A DNA stretch of 64,000 bases from Pseudonocardia sp. C8 (GCF_014267175.1 NZ_JACMTR010000002.1:1-64000), one strand, 5' to 3'; counted from the stretch's first letter, positions 34,686-43,381 are shown. The notes: generated from the letters alone by a model not told the origin. Made by a program: numbers and translations.

Positions 34686-36149
34686 ATGAGTTCCACCAGC
34701 ACGCTGAGGTTCAGGACCGGCATCAGCGGTGCCTTCATCGCACCGTTGATCTTCCTCGTCGGCGCGACCGTGCACTTCGTGTTCCTCGGTGCGTTCGACA
34801 TGAACGCGCTGACGATGTCCGCGCTGGTCGGGCTGATGCTCGCGGCCCTCGTCGCGAAGGACTACGCCCGGTTCTGGGAGAGCGTGATCGCCGGGATCGC
34901 GACGCCGATCGCGATGACCGTGACCCTGATCCTGTTCATCGTCGGACCGCTCGCCGCGCTCGTGGAGGAGACCGGTGTCTCGGAGGGGTTCGTCTGGCTC
35001 GCCACGGAGATCGGGGTCGGTGGCGGCGCGTTCCCGGCGGTCGTCTTCGTGGCGGCCTGCGCGATGTCGATGTCGACCGGAACCTCGCTCGGGACCCTCT
35101 TCACGGCGTTCCCGATCTTCTACCCGGCCGGTGCGGCGCTGGGTGCCGAACCGGCGCTGCTCGCCGGTGCGATCCTGTCCGGGGCGCTCTTCGGCGACAA
35201 CCTCGCGCCGATCTCGGACACCACGATCGTCTCCGCCACCACGCAGCGGTTCCGGACCCGTCCGGGCGTCGCCGACGTGGCCGGGGTCGTCGCGACCCGT
35301 GCGAAGTACGCGCTCACGGCCGCGGGCGCCAGCTTGGTCCTCTACCTGCTGATCGGCACGGTGTTCCTCGCGGACGGCCCCGGTGCCGCGCCGGCCGCGG
35401 CCGACGCGTCACCGCGCGGCCTGGTGATGCTGATCCCGATCGTGGCGCTGTTCGTCGTCGCGTTCGTCATGCGGGACCTCTACCTCGCGATCACGGTCGG
35501 CCTGGTCGGCGGCACCGTCACGGCGCTCCTCGCCGGGCTGATGACACCCGCCGGCATCGTGTCCGCGAAGGACGGCACGGCCGAGGGGTTCCTGATCGCG
35601 GGGGTCGAGGACATGCTGCCGCTGATCGGGTTGAGCCTCATGGTCTTCGGCATGCTCGGTGTCCTGCAGGCCGCCGGCGTGCTCGAGCTGGTCGTCACCA
35701 GGATCTCCGAGTCCAGGCTCGCCGGCACGCCCGCCGGCGCCGAGGTGGCCATCGGCGGGGGCCAGTCGATCGTCACCGCGCTGTTCGCGGGGGTCGTCGG
35801 TCCGTCGATCGTGACGTTCGGGCCGGTCGTCGACCGCATCGGCGCGAGCGTCGGTCTCCACCCGTACCGCCGCGCGAACGTGATGGACTGCTTCGCGATG
35901 GGCGCGGCGTGCGTCCTCCCGGCACTCAGCGCGTTCCTGTTCATCAGCAGTGACCTCACCGGGGGCGTCGACGGGATGCCGGGCCTCTCGCCCGCATCGA
36001 TCTTCCTCGCGTGCCTCTACCCGCTGGTGCTCACCGTCATCATGGTGTTCTCGGTCGTGACCGGATGGGGCCGCACGTTCGAGGGCCCGGACGGTGCGCA
36101 GGTCAAGGAACCCCCGTCCACCAGCCGGTCCGCCGACCGGCCCGCCTGA
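34686..36149 (+). CDS. NhaC-family Na+/H+ antiporter-like transporter
   Basis: 487 residues, about 11-12 membrane helices. Family landmarks: MSMSTGTSLGTLFTAFPIFY, AILSGALFGDNLAPISDTTI (the acidic/polar transport motif), and in the second half GGGQSIVTALFAGVVGPSIV. NhaC-type proteins include antiporters such as malate-lactate carriers, so in this cassette it may import or export an organic anion. Gap of 24 bp to the preceding gene. Confidence 0.82.
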   Translation: MSSTSTLRFRTGISGAFIAPLIFLVGATVHFVFLGAFDMNALTMSALVGLMLAALVAKDYARFWESVIAGIATPIAMTVTLILFIVGPLAALVEETGVSEGFVWLATEIGVGGGAFPAVVFVAACAMSMSTGTSLGTLFTAFPIFYPAGAALGAEPALLAGAILSGALFGDNLAPISDTTIVSATTQRFRTRPGVADVAGVVATRAKYALTAAGASLVLYLLIGTVFLADGPGAAPAAADASPRGLVMLIPIVALFVVAFVMRDLYLAITVGLVGGTVTALLAGLMTPAGIVSAKDGTAEGFLIAGVEDMLPLIGLSLMVFGMLGVLQAAGVLELVVTRISESRLAGTPAGAEVAIGGGQSIVTALFAGVVGPSIVTFGPVVDRIGASVGLHPYRRANVMDCFAMGAACVLPALSAFLFISSDLTGGVDGMPGLSPASIFLACLYPLVLTVIMVFSVVTGWGRTFEGPDGAQVKEPPSTSRSADRPA

Positions 36150-36205
36150 CCCGTCCGCCCACCGCCGCCCGTCCCCGGCCGGCGGCTCTCTCCCCAGGAG
36201 GAATC

Positions 36206-36979
36206 ATGTCCGTGCTCTCGGACCTGACCGCAGCGCTGCGATCCGGAGCGATCGAGGTGGTCGACCTCACCGCCCCGCTCTCCGCGCAGACGCCCGTCCT
36301 CGAACTGCCGCCGGAGTTCGGCCAGACCGCCCGGTTCGAGCTCGAGGAGATCAGCCGGTACGACGACCGCGGTCCGGCGTGGTACTGGAACAACTTCCGC
36401 ACCGGTGAGCACACCGGGACCCACTTCGACGCGCCGAACCACTGGGTCAGCGGCAAGGGTCTCGACGACGTCGCGTCGGTGCCGGTGCGCCGGCTGATCG
36501 GGCCGGCCGCCGTGCTCGACGTCTCCGAGCAGGCGCGTGAGGATCCCGACTTCCTGGTCGAGGTCGAGCACATCCGCGCGTGGGAGGCGCAGCACGGGCC
36601 GCTGCCCGAGGGCGGGTGGCTGCTCGTGCGGACCGGCTGGGACGCCCGGTCGCACTCGCAGGAGGAGATGACCAACACCGACGCCTCCGGCTCGCACACC
36701 CCCGGCCTGTCGGTCGCGGCCGCGCGCTGGGTCGCCGAGGAGTCGCCGGTCGTCGGGATGGGTGTCGAGACGGTGGGCACCGATGCGGGAGCGGCGGCCG
36801 GCTTCGAGCCGATGTTCCCGTGCCACTCGATGCTGATGGGCAACGACAAGTACGGGCTCACCCAGCTCCAGAACCTCGCGTCGTTGCCGCCGACGGGTGC
36901 GGTCGTGATCGCGGGGCCGCTGCCGATCGTCACCGGCTCGGGGTCCCCGGCGCGGGTACTCGCACTCGTCGAGCGCTGA
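36206..36979 (+). CDS. Cyclase-family metal-dependent hydrolase (KynB/isatin hydrolase-like)
   Basis: 257 residues. Metal-binding signature HTGTHFDAPNHW near residue 70 is the HxGTHxDxPxH motif of kynurenine formamidases and isatin hydrolases; VRTGWDARSH and VGMGVETVGTDAG follow as in the family, and MFPCHSMLMGNDKYGLTQLQNL near 210 holds further His/Glu-type positions. Hydrolyses an amide or lactam, probably with Mn or Zn. Ribosome site AGGAGG at 36196. Last gene of the cassette. Confidence 0.85.
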   Translation: MSVLSDLTAALRSGAIEVVDLTAPLSAQTPVLELPPEFGQTARFELEEISRYDDRGPAWYWNNFRTGEHTGTHFDAPNHWVSGKGLDDVASVPVRRLIGPAAVLDVSEQAREDPDFLVEVEHIRAWEAQHGPLPEGGWLLVRTGWDARSHSQEEMTNTDASGSHTPGLSVAAARWVAEESPVVGMGVETVGTDAGAAAGFEPMFPCHSMLMGNDKYGLTQLQNLASLPPTGAVVIAGPLPIVTGSGSPARVLALVER

Positions 36980-37021
36980 CCGGACGGCCGGCGACCCGTC
37001 GGCCTTCCCCGGCCCGATCCG

Positions 37022-37027
37022 TATGGT
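37022..37027 (+). promoter_or_regulatory. -10 element of the DUF4229 gene (leaderless)
   Basis: TATGGT ends 6 nt before ATG 37034. Confidence 0.5.
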
Positions 37028-37033
37028 GGCGGC

Positions 37034-37438
37034 ATGACGTCTCCGACTCCGCCGCCGCAGGCCGCGGCGCGGGCCCGCGCGGGTGAGCCCGGGCTGGCCG
37101 CCACGGTGGCGCTCTACGCGCTCGCCCGGCTCGGGCTGGTCGCCGTCGTCGCGCTGGTGCTCACAGTCGCCGGGGCCCCGCTGGTGGTGGCGCTGCTGGT
37201 CGCGCTGATCGTGGCGTTGCCGCTGTCGATGGTGCTCTTCCGCGGGCTGCGCGGGCGGCTGGACCGGGCGATCGCCGCGTCGACCGCGACGCGGTCGGCC
37301 GAGCGCGAGGCGCTGCGGGCGCAGCTCCGGGGTGACGCCGACCCCCGGCCCGGCGACGGCGACCGGGTGCCCGGGAGCGCCGGTTCAGCCGACGGCGAGA
37401 CCGACAGCGACGGCGACCGCCCAGGCCAGCAGCAGTAG
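37034..37438 (+). CDS. DUF4229 membrane protein
   Basis: 134 residues. Two helices (VALYALARLGLVAVVALVLTV and VALLVALIVALPLSMVLF) joined by a tight Pro-Leu turn, then [15 protein letters not shown] and a disordered Asp/Gly-rich tail. Regularly found next to menA in actinobacteria; function unknown. Its last 54 bp overlap the 3' end of menA on the other strand. Confidence 0.75.
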   Translation: MTSPTPPPQAAARARAGEPGLAATVALYALARLGLVAVVALVLTVAGAPLVVALLVALIVALPLSMVLFRGLRGRLDRAIAASTATRSAEREALRAQLRGDADPRPGDGDRVPGSAGSADGETDSDGDRPGQQQ

Positions 37439-38257
37439 CCCGGTGTCCCGCAGCGCCGGGACCAGGGCCGGGCCGTCCGCGCCGCCGAGCACCGTCCGCA
37501 CCGGCCGCACCGCGGCGGGCAGGGCGAGCAGCACCACGAGCAGGCCGGGGCGGTCGAAGGCGGCCCCGAGGGCGATGACGAACGGGACGAGCGCGGTCGC
37601 GGTGTACAGCGCCCGCGTCCCCCGTTCACCGAGCCGGACGGCGAGCGTCCGCTTGCCCGCCACCCGGTCGCCCGGGATGTCGCGGAGGTTGTTGACGACG
37701 AGGACCGCGCAGGTCAGCAGGCCGGCGCCGACCGCGGCGCCGACGGCGGCGGCGTCCACCGTGCGGGCCTGGGTGAGCATCGTGCCGAGCACGGCGACCG
37801 GGCCGAAGAAGACGAACACCGCGACCTCGCCGAGGCCGGCGTAGCCGTACGGCCGGGCGCCGCCGGTGTAGAACCAGGCCCCGACGATGCACAGCGCCCC
37901 GACGGCGACCAGCCACCACTGGCCGGACAGCGCGGTGAGCGCGAGCCCGGCCACCGCCGCGACACCGAAGCAGGCGAACGCGGCGGCCTTGACGGTGCGC
38001 GGCTCGGCGGCCCGCGAGCCGACGAGGCGCTGCGGGCCGACCCGCTCGTCGTCGGTGCCGCGGATGCCGTCGGAGTAGTCGTTGGCGAAGTTCACGCCGA
38101 TCACCAGCGCGACCGCCACCAGCAGTGCGAGCAGCGCGGCGCCGGGTGCGACGGCGCCCGCGCCGAGCGCGGCCCCGGTCCCGACGAGGACGGGGGAGAT
38201 CGCGGTGGGCAGGGTGCGCGGGCGCGCGCCCTCGATCCATTCTGCGGTGGTGGCCAC
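37385..38257 (-). CDS. menA: 1,4-dihydroxy-2-naphthoate polyprenyltransferase
   Basis: Attaches the isoprenoid tail to dihydroxynaphthoate in menaquinone synthesis. 290 residues, about nine membrane helices. First Asp-rich site GVNFANDYSDGIRGTDD; second site VVNNLRDIPGDRVAGKRTLA; IEGARPRTLPTAISPVL opening is typical. GTG start supported by the -10 6 nt upstream. Ends inside the convergent DUF4229 gene. Confidence 0.95.
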   Translation of the reverse strand: MATTAEWIEGARPRTLPTAISPVLVGTGAALGAGAVAPGAALLALLVAVALVIGVNFANDYSDGIRGTDDERVGPQRLVGSRAAEPRTVKAAAFACFGVAAVAGLALTALSGQWWLVAVGALCIVGAWFYTGGARPYGYAGLGEVAVFVFFGPVAVLGTMLTQARTVDAAAVGAAVGAGLLTCAVLVVNNLRDIPGDRVAGKRTLAVRLGERGTRALYTATALVPFVIALGAAFDRPGLLVVLLALPAAVRPVRTVLGGADGPALVPALRDTGLLLLAWAVAVAVGLAVG

Positions 38258-38263
38258 GCGACG

Positions 38264-38269
38264 AACCTA
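38264..38269 (-). promoter_or_regulatory. -10 element of menA (leaderless)
   Basis: TAGGTT on the minus strand ends 6 nt before the menA GTG. Confidence 0.6.
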
Positions 38270-38396
38270 TCCCGCTCGCCGGGCCGCCCCGCGCGTCCCG
38301 CTCCGCCTCGATGCTCGTCGTGCGCGCTCCACCCGGTCGATCGTGCCGGGCGGCCGCGAGGACGTCGGGCGTGGCCGCGAGTGGCGGTGACGTCCC

Positions 38397-38630
38397 CCGA
38401 GTGGCGCGCTGTCGCCCTCGGAGGGGCGGGTTCGTGCGCCTCGGTCGGCTCGGGGGCAGTGAGTGGCACGTTTCTGCCCGGTGGAGGGCGTGAGCGTGCT
38501 GATCGTCGGACGGGTGTGTGGTGAGTGGCGCGTTTTCGCCGTCGGTCGGGCCGGAAGGTGCTGATCGTCTTCGGACGCGGCCGCGAGCCGCGCGCCATCG
38601 CCTTCTGAGGGGCGGAATCGTGTGACTCGG
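38397..38630 (-). repeat. 62-bp degenerate tandem repeat array B, four clear copies
   Basis: Copies at 38397, 38459, 38521 and 38583, an exact 62-nt period. Read on the minus strand, the middle copies open ACGATCAGCACG or ACGATCAGCACC and end AAACGTGCCACTCAC or AAACGCGCCACTCAC; outer copies are more worn. The opening 12 nt, the GCC, CGGGGC-like and AACGTGC blocks align with array A at 15821-16116. A further worn copy may lie at 38645. Confidence 0.8.
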
Positions 38631-38973
38631 TCGCTGACCGTTCGACGTGCACATGGTCGGGAGCACGTGTCCGTCCCCCGACGCTGAAACGTGCTCGTCC
38701 GCGAGGGTGGCAGCGACTGGTCGAGTGGAGCCGGCCCGGCGGGCTGTGCCGATGCACCGATCCGGCGCCGGCCCCGCCCGGCAGAGCCCTCCCGAGCGCC
38801 CGGCGAGCGCCCCGGGGACTGGCGCCGCGCCAACCCGCCCGGCCGAGGACTCCCGGGCGCCCGGCGAGTGCCCCCGGCGACCGCGCGCGCCGCCCGCCTG
38901 GCCGAGGTCCCCCGGCACCGGCGAGCGCCTCGGCGGCCGCGTCCGACACGAACCGAGCCCCGGCCGGGTCGGC

Positions 38974-40641
38974 TCAGCGCGTCCCGGAGGGTGCCCGCTG
39001 GGAGGACCCGGGCTGTCGCGGTGCCGCCGCGGCCTGGCTGTCTCCGGCCGGGACGCGGGCGTCGGCGGTCGGCGTGCCACCGGGTGACGGCGTGCCGGAG
39101 GTCACCCGGGCGGGTTCACCTGGCCTCGGAGCCGGAGCGGCGGGCCTGTCGCCCGATGAAGCGGTGCCGGGCGCGAACGCGGCGCCGGCGGGCGGGGTGC
39201 CGGGCGGGGTACCGGGCGAGCCGGCGGGCGCGGTTCCGGCGGGCGCAGTGCCGGCGGGCGCGGTCCCGGCGGGCGAGGTGCCGGGCGCCCCGGCGGGCGG
39301 GGTGCCGGGCGAGCCAGCGGGCGCGGTGCCGGGCGTGCCGGCGGCCGGGGTGCCGGGAACCGCGCTACCGGTGGGTGCGGCAGCCGCACCGGCGGCCGGG
39401 CGCGCACCCGGGCCCGGAGCGGCCCCGTCACAGCCGGGCAGGTCGGCGGGCAGCGGCCCGAACGCCGTCGTCGGCAGGTACTGGCCTTCCCCGATCCGGA
39501 CGAACTCGCCGTGCCGGCACTGCACCGGCACGTCGGTGGCGTTCACCGCGATCCCGACCGACTCGGCACCGGCCTCCGGGCGGGCGAGGATCGGCACCTC
39601 CGGCGCGCCCTCGGCGCGGACCGCGGACAGCCGCTGCGAGCCGGTCCACAGGTACTCCACGTGCACCTGCGAGTTGTCCTTGAGGCCCAGGACGTCCCAG
39701 AAGATCCCGTCACCGAGGTCGATCCCGGCCGGGTTGGCGACCCGGCGGCCGAACTGGTCCTTGCCGCCGTTGTGCCCGTTGCGGGCCGCCGCGGCCTGCG
39801 GGACGCCCTGCGGCAGGTCCTTCCACATCTCGCGCTGGTGCGGCGGGTTCCAGTAGTCGTCCTTGGTGTTCCACGGGCCGATGTCCCAGACCGGCGCGAT
39901 CGCGCAGCGGCCGTTCGCCGCGCACACCTTCACCGAGTAGTCGGTCTTGCCGTTGCCGGACAGCGCCCGCCGCGAGGGCAGCGCGACGAAGCGGTCCCGG
40001 GGCACGATCTTGTGGCCGTTGGCGGTGGTGCCGCCCACCAGGCCCTCCCGGGTGGCGAAGACCGAGTAGGCACGCGGTGCGGCCTCGGTCAGCGGCCCGG
40101 TCTCGGCCTCGGCCGTCGGCGCGGCGGACAGCGTCACCGCGCGGACGACGGGGGTCGCGTTCCCGGTCGAGGTCAGCACCAGGCGTCCCTGGACCTCGCG
40201 GACGGCCTGGGGCAGCTCGGCCCGGCCGCCGTCGGCCGGGATCCATTCGGTCCAGCCGCCGCCGGCCTTCCGCCCGCGGATGTCGACGGTCGCGCTCGAT
40301 CCGGGTGGCGTGTCGGCGACCAGGGTGGATCCGACCTCGCGGGTCGGGGCGTCGAGGGTGCGCGGCGCGAGGGTGAGCAGCCCGGTCGGGACGACGTCCA
40401 CCGGGCCCTGCACCGCCTCGGTGTTGCTGCTCTCGCCGGCCGGCGCCCCGAACGCGGTCGCGCGGTCGAACCGCGCCGCACCCCCGTCGACGACGACGCC
40501 GGTCCCGTTCCCGGTGAGCTCCGGTTGCCAGGTCGTGCCCGGCTCCGCCGCCACCGCCGGCACCACGGCGGCGGCGCAGAGCGCACCGGTCGCGGCGAGC
40601 AGACCGACGGCACGCAGCCCGGCCCGCGTGATCCTGCGCAT
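38974..40641 (-). CDS. Secreted protein with probable double-psi barrel domain and Pro/Ala/Gly repeat tail
   Basis: 555 residues. Signal peptide AGLRAVGLLAATGALCAAAVVPAVAA. Middle part (about 215-320) has VCAANGRCAIAPVWDIGPWN, KDQFGRRVANPAGIDLGDGI and VHVEYLW, a pattern like RlpA-type double-psi barrels that bind or cut peptidoglycan glycans; the catalytic residues cannot be assigned. A short SH3-like segment with ARPEAGAESVGIAVN follows, then about 140 residues of Pro/Ala/Gly/Thr with tandem PAGTA units. Actinobacterial homologues share the central region. Probably a cell-wall-associated protein. Confidence 0.7.
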   Translation of the reverse strand: MRRITRAGLRAVGLLAATGALCAAAVVPAVAAEPGTTWQPELTGNGTGVVVDGGAARFDRATAFGAPAGESSNTEAVQGPVDVVPTGLLTLAPRTLDAPTREVGSTLVADTPPGSSATVDIRGRKAGGGWTEWIPADGGRAELPQAVREVQGRLVLTSTGNATPVVRAVTLSAAPTAEAETGPLTEAAPRAYSVFATREGLVGGTTANGHKIVPRDRFVALPSRRALSGNGKTDYSVKVCAANGRCAIAPVWDIGPWNTKDDYWNPPHQREMWKDLPQGVPQAAAARNGHNGGKDQFGRRVANPAGIDLGDGIFWDVLGLKDNSQVHVEYLWTGSQRLSAVRAEGAPEVPILARPEAGAESVGIAVNATDVPVQCRHGEFVRIGEGQYLPTTAFGPLPADLPGCDGAAPGPGARPAAGAAAAPTGSAVPGTPAAGTPGTAPAGSPGTPPAGAPGTSPAGTAPAGTAPAGTAPAGSPGTPPGTPPAGAAFAPGTASSGDRPAAPAPRPGEPARVTSGTPSPGGTPTADARVPAGDSQAAAAPRQPGSSQRAPSGTR

Positions 40642-40877
40642 GTGGACAACCCCCGCTGCATCGCTGTGACCCGTGTGACGACTGAGGACGTGGTGGTCTC
40701 TGTGTCGCCAGTGGCAGAAGCACACTCGATGTGCGGCCGGGGCGCAATGCACGTTCTGTGAAGAGACCCCAAGGTGTGTACGCCGGTCTCGCCGGATCGG
40801 GTGGCGTGGCGGCGCCGCCCGGGCACCGGTCCGTTGCTCTGCGCAGTCACCGATTTCGGACGGTGACCGCAGCACCC

Positions 40878-42050
40878 TCAGCGGTGGCGCTCCAGCAGCG
40901 CCGCGACGGCGGCCCGGTCGGGCTTCCCGATGCCCCGCTCGGGGATCGTGGCGGCCCGGTGCAGCACCCGGGGCACGGCGGCGCGCCCGCAGGCATCCCG
41001 GACGGCGGCGCGGAGCTCGTCGTCCCCCGGCCCGGGCCCGCCGGTGACGACGAGGGCCGCCACGACCTGGCCCCACCGGTCGTCGGGCAGCCCCACCACG
41101 CAGGCCCCGCACACCCCGGGCAGCGCCAGCAGCGCCCGCTCGACGGCGGCCGGGGCGACCTTCTCCCCGCCGGTGTTGACGACGTCGTCGGCCCGCCCGA
41201 GCACGGTGAGCGTCCCGTCGGGCGCGAGCGCGCCCAGGTCGGAGGTGCGGAACCCGTCCGGGGTGAACGCCTCGGCCGTCGCCTCCGCCGCGCCCAGGTA
41301 CCCGGCCGCCACCACGGGCCCGCCGAGCACGACCCGCCCGGAGCCGGGCTCGAGCGTGACCGTGACGCCGTCGAGCGGGACGCCGTCGTACACGCACCCA
41401 CCGCACGTCTCGCTCATCCCGTAGGTGGTGACGACCCGGACGCCGTGCGCCTCCGCCCGGGCGCGGAGCCCCGGGTCGAGCGCGGCCCCGCCGACCAGGA
41501 CGGCGTCGTACCCGGCGAGGGCGTGCAGCGGCGCCGACCCGTGGTCGAGGACCCGGGCCAGCTGGGTGGGGACGAGGCTGGTGTAGCGGCGGGCACCGTG
41601 CCGCATCCGCGCGGTGGCGCGGGTGAGCCCGCCGGGCCGGAACCCGTCGCGGACGTCCTGCACCACGCAGGGCGTCCCGGACAGCAGGGCCCGCAGCACC
41701 ACCTGGACCCCCGCGACGTGCTCGGCGGGCAGCGTCAGCAGCCACGTGCCGGGTCCCCCCAGCCGGTCCTGCGTGGCCGCGGCCGAGGCGCGCAGCGCGT
41801 CCCCGGTCAGCGCCACGTGCTTGGGCACCCCGGTCGACCCCGAGGTGGCGACGACGACCGCGAGCCCGTCCGGCAGCGCCCCTTCGGCGGCGGCGCGGGC
41901 GACCGGCTCCGGCAGCGGCGGCTCCGCGCCGGGGCGCGCCCGGACCGGGAGGACGGCGGGGCCCGCGCCGTCCAGCGCGGCCCGCAGCGCGGCCGCCAGC
42001 CGCGACACCGCCTCGGGGGACCCGTCGACCCCGATCGCCCGCACGCCCAT
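40878..42050 (-). CDS. menE: o-Succinylbenzoate-CoA ligase
   Basis: Activates o-succinylbenzoate for MenB. 390 residues; shorter at the N-terminus than E. coli MenE, like the mycobacterial form. VVVATSGSTGVPKHVALTG (AMP loop), LPAEHVAGVQVVLRAL, VTTYGMSETCGGCVYDG, RTSDLGALAPDGTL, VNTGGEKVAPAAVE, and catalytic Lys in ERGIGKPDRAAV. ATG 42050 has GGAAGGG about 9 nt upstream. Confidence 0.92.
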   Translation of the reverse strand: MGVRAIGVDGSPEAVSRLAAALRAALDGAGPAVLPVRARPGAEPPLPEPVARAAAEGALPDGLAVVVATSGSTGVPKHVALTGDALRASAAATQDRLGGPGTWLLTLPAEHVAGVQVVLRALLSGTPCVVQDVRDGFRPGGLTRATARMRHGARRYTSLVPTQLARVLDHGSAPLHALAGYDAVLVGGAALDPGLRARAEAHGVRVVTTYGMSETCGGCVYDGVPLDGVTVTLEPGSGRVVLGGPVVAAGYLGAAEATAEAFTPDGFRTSDLGALAPDGTLTVLGRADDVVNTGGEKVAPAAVERALLALPGVCGACVVGLPDDRWGQVVAALVVTGGPGPGDDELRAAVRDACGRAAVPRVLHRAATIPERGIGKPDRAAVAALLERHR

Positions 42051-42472
42051 GCCGATCACCCTTCCAGCGTGACGATCACGCACCGGCGTTGCCTCCGCAC
42101 GGCGCTTTCATCACATCCGGGGATCGGTGTGGCCGGCGTGCAACACGCGGGAACCCGGGCGCGACGCAGCCGGTGAGAGTCGCGGCGCACCGGCCGCGCT
42201 CCCCGGAGTCGTGAGGAGCTCCCCATGCCGCACCCCGCAGCCACCGACCCGTCCCCGACCGGCGACCGGCACGCCGTGGGGTGCCGGCGTCCGGCCGGCT
42301 CGGGGCACCGCGCGGCCGCCGGTGAGCTCGCGGCGCTCGCGTTCCAGGTGCCGGCACCCCGGCCCGCGGCCGCGCCGCAGATCCCGCGCCCGCGCCCGGC
42401 CGTGGACTGACCGGATCGACACGTCGGCACGGGACCCGGCCGGGTCCCGCGCCGGATCGTCGATCACGCGCG
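42051..42472. other. 422-bp gap between menE and menB
   Basis: No strong gene. One short open frame (42225-42410) has a fair ribosome site; otherwise no clear signal. Confidence 0.5.
42225..42410 (+). CDS. Possible small protein, 61 residues
   Basis: ATG preceded by GTGAGGAG about 8 nt upstream. Pro/Ala/Arg-rich product with no membrane helix or known motif (ends PQIPRPRPAVD). On the opposite strand to menE and menB. Could be spurious in DNA this GC-rich. Confidence 0.25.
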   Translation: MPHPAATDPSPTGDRHAVGCRRPAGSGHRAAAGELAALAFQVPAPRPAAAPQIPRPRPAVD

Positions 42473-43375
42473 TCAGTAGTGCCAGGGGAACGGCGACCAG
42501 TCCGGTTCGCGCTTCTCCAGGAACGAGTCGCGCCCCTCGACGGCCTCGTCGGTCATGTACGCCAGCCGGGTCGCCTCGCCGGCGAACAGCTGCTGGCCGA
42601 CCAGCCCGTCGTCGGCCAGGTTGAACGCGTACTTGAGCATCCGCTGCGCCTGCGGCGACTTGCCGTTGATCTCGGTCGCCCACTGCAGGGCGGTCCCTTC
42701 CAGCTCGGCGTGCGGGACGACCTCGTTCACCGCGCCCATGTGGTGCATCTGCTCGGCGGTGTAGGTCCGGCCGAGGAAGAAGATCTCCCGGGCGAACTTC
42801 TGCCCGACCTGGCGGGCCAGGTAGGCCGAGCCGTAGCCGCCGTCGAACGAGCCGACGTCGGCGTCGGTCTGCTTGAACCGGGCGTGCTCGGCGCTGGCCA
42901 GGGTCAGGTCCGACACGGCGTGCAGCGAGTGCCCGCCCCCGGCCGCCCACCCGTTGACGACGGCGATGACGACCTTGGGCATGAACCGGATCAGCCGCTG
43001 GCACTCGAGGATGTGCAGCCGCCCGGCCCGGCCCTTCTCGACGGTGTCGGCGGTCTCCCCGGACGCGTACTGGTAGCCGGTCCGGCCGCGGATCCGCTGG
43101 TCGCCGCCGGAGCAGAACGCCCGCTTGCCGTCCTTCGGCGACGGCCCGTTCCCGGTCAGCAGCACGCAGCCGACGTCGGCGCTGGTCCGCGCGTGCTCGA
43201 GTGCCGTGTGCAGCTCGTCGACGGTGCCGGGCCGGAACGCGTTGAGCACCTCGGGCCGGTCGAACGCGATCCGCACCGCGCCGGTGGACACCGCGCGGTG
43301 GTAGGTGATGTCGCGGAAGGCGAACCCCTCGACCGGTGTCCAGGCGTCGGGGTCGAAGGTCTCGGAGACGGGCAT
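42473..43375 (-). CDS. menB: 1,4-dihydroxy-2-naphthoyl-CoA synthase
   Basis: Closes the second naphthoquinone ring. 300 residues, crotonase fold. RIAFDRPEVLNAFRPGTVDE, oxyanion-hole block AFCSGGDQRIRG, VVNGWAAGGGHSLH, and DVGSFDGGYGSAYLARQVGQ, the block characteristic of MenB; the C-terminus FLEKREPDWSPFPWHY is also typical. Leaderless promoter just upstream. Confidence 0.97.
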   Translation of the reverse strand: MPVSETFDPDAWTPVEGFAFRDITYHRAVSTGAVRIAFDRPEVLNAFRPGTVDELHTALEHARTSADVGCVLLTGNGPSPKDGKRAFCSGGDQRIRGRTGYQYASGETADTVEKGRAGRLHILECQRLIRFMPKVVIAVVNGWAAGGGHSLHAVSDLTLASAEHARFKQTDADVGSFDGGYGSAYLARQVGQKFAREIFFLGRTYTAEQMHHMGAVNEVVPHAELEGTALQWATEINGKSPQAQRMLKYAFNLADDGLVGQQLFAGEATRLAYMTDEAVEGRDSFLEKREPDWSPFPWHY

Positions 43376-43381
43376 GGCCGG

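Larger units (their letters stand above)
38258..38973. other. 716-bp non-coding stretch between menA and the secreted-protein gene
   Basis: Contains the menA promoter, the second 62-bp repeat array and, from about 38700 to 38973, GC-rich sequence with no signal I can name. No open frame here looks coding. Confidence 0.6.

Noticed and set aside
33146..36979. Complete kynurenine pathway
   Set aside because: Kynureninase-like and formamidase-like genes are present, but there is no tryptophan or indoleamine dioxygenase and no anthranilate gene; the substrate is left open.
40642..41745. Long upstream extension of the secreted-protein frame
   Set aside because: It reads through menE on the same strand in another frame; a normal signal peptide begins at 40641, so the shorter start is used.
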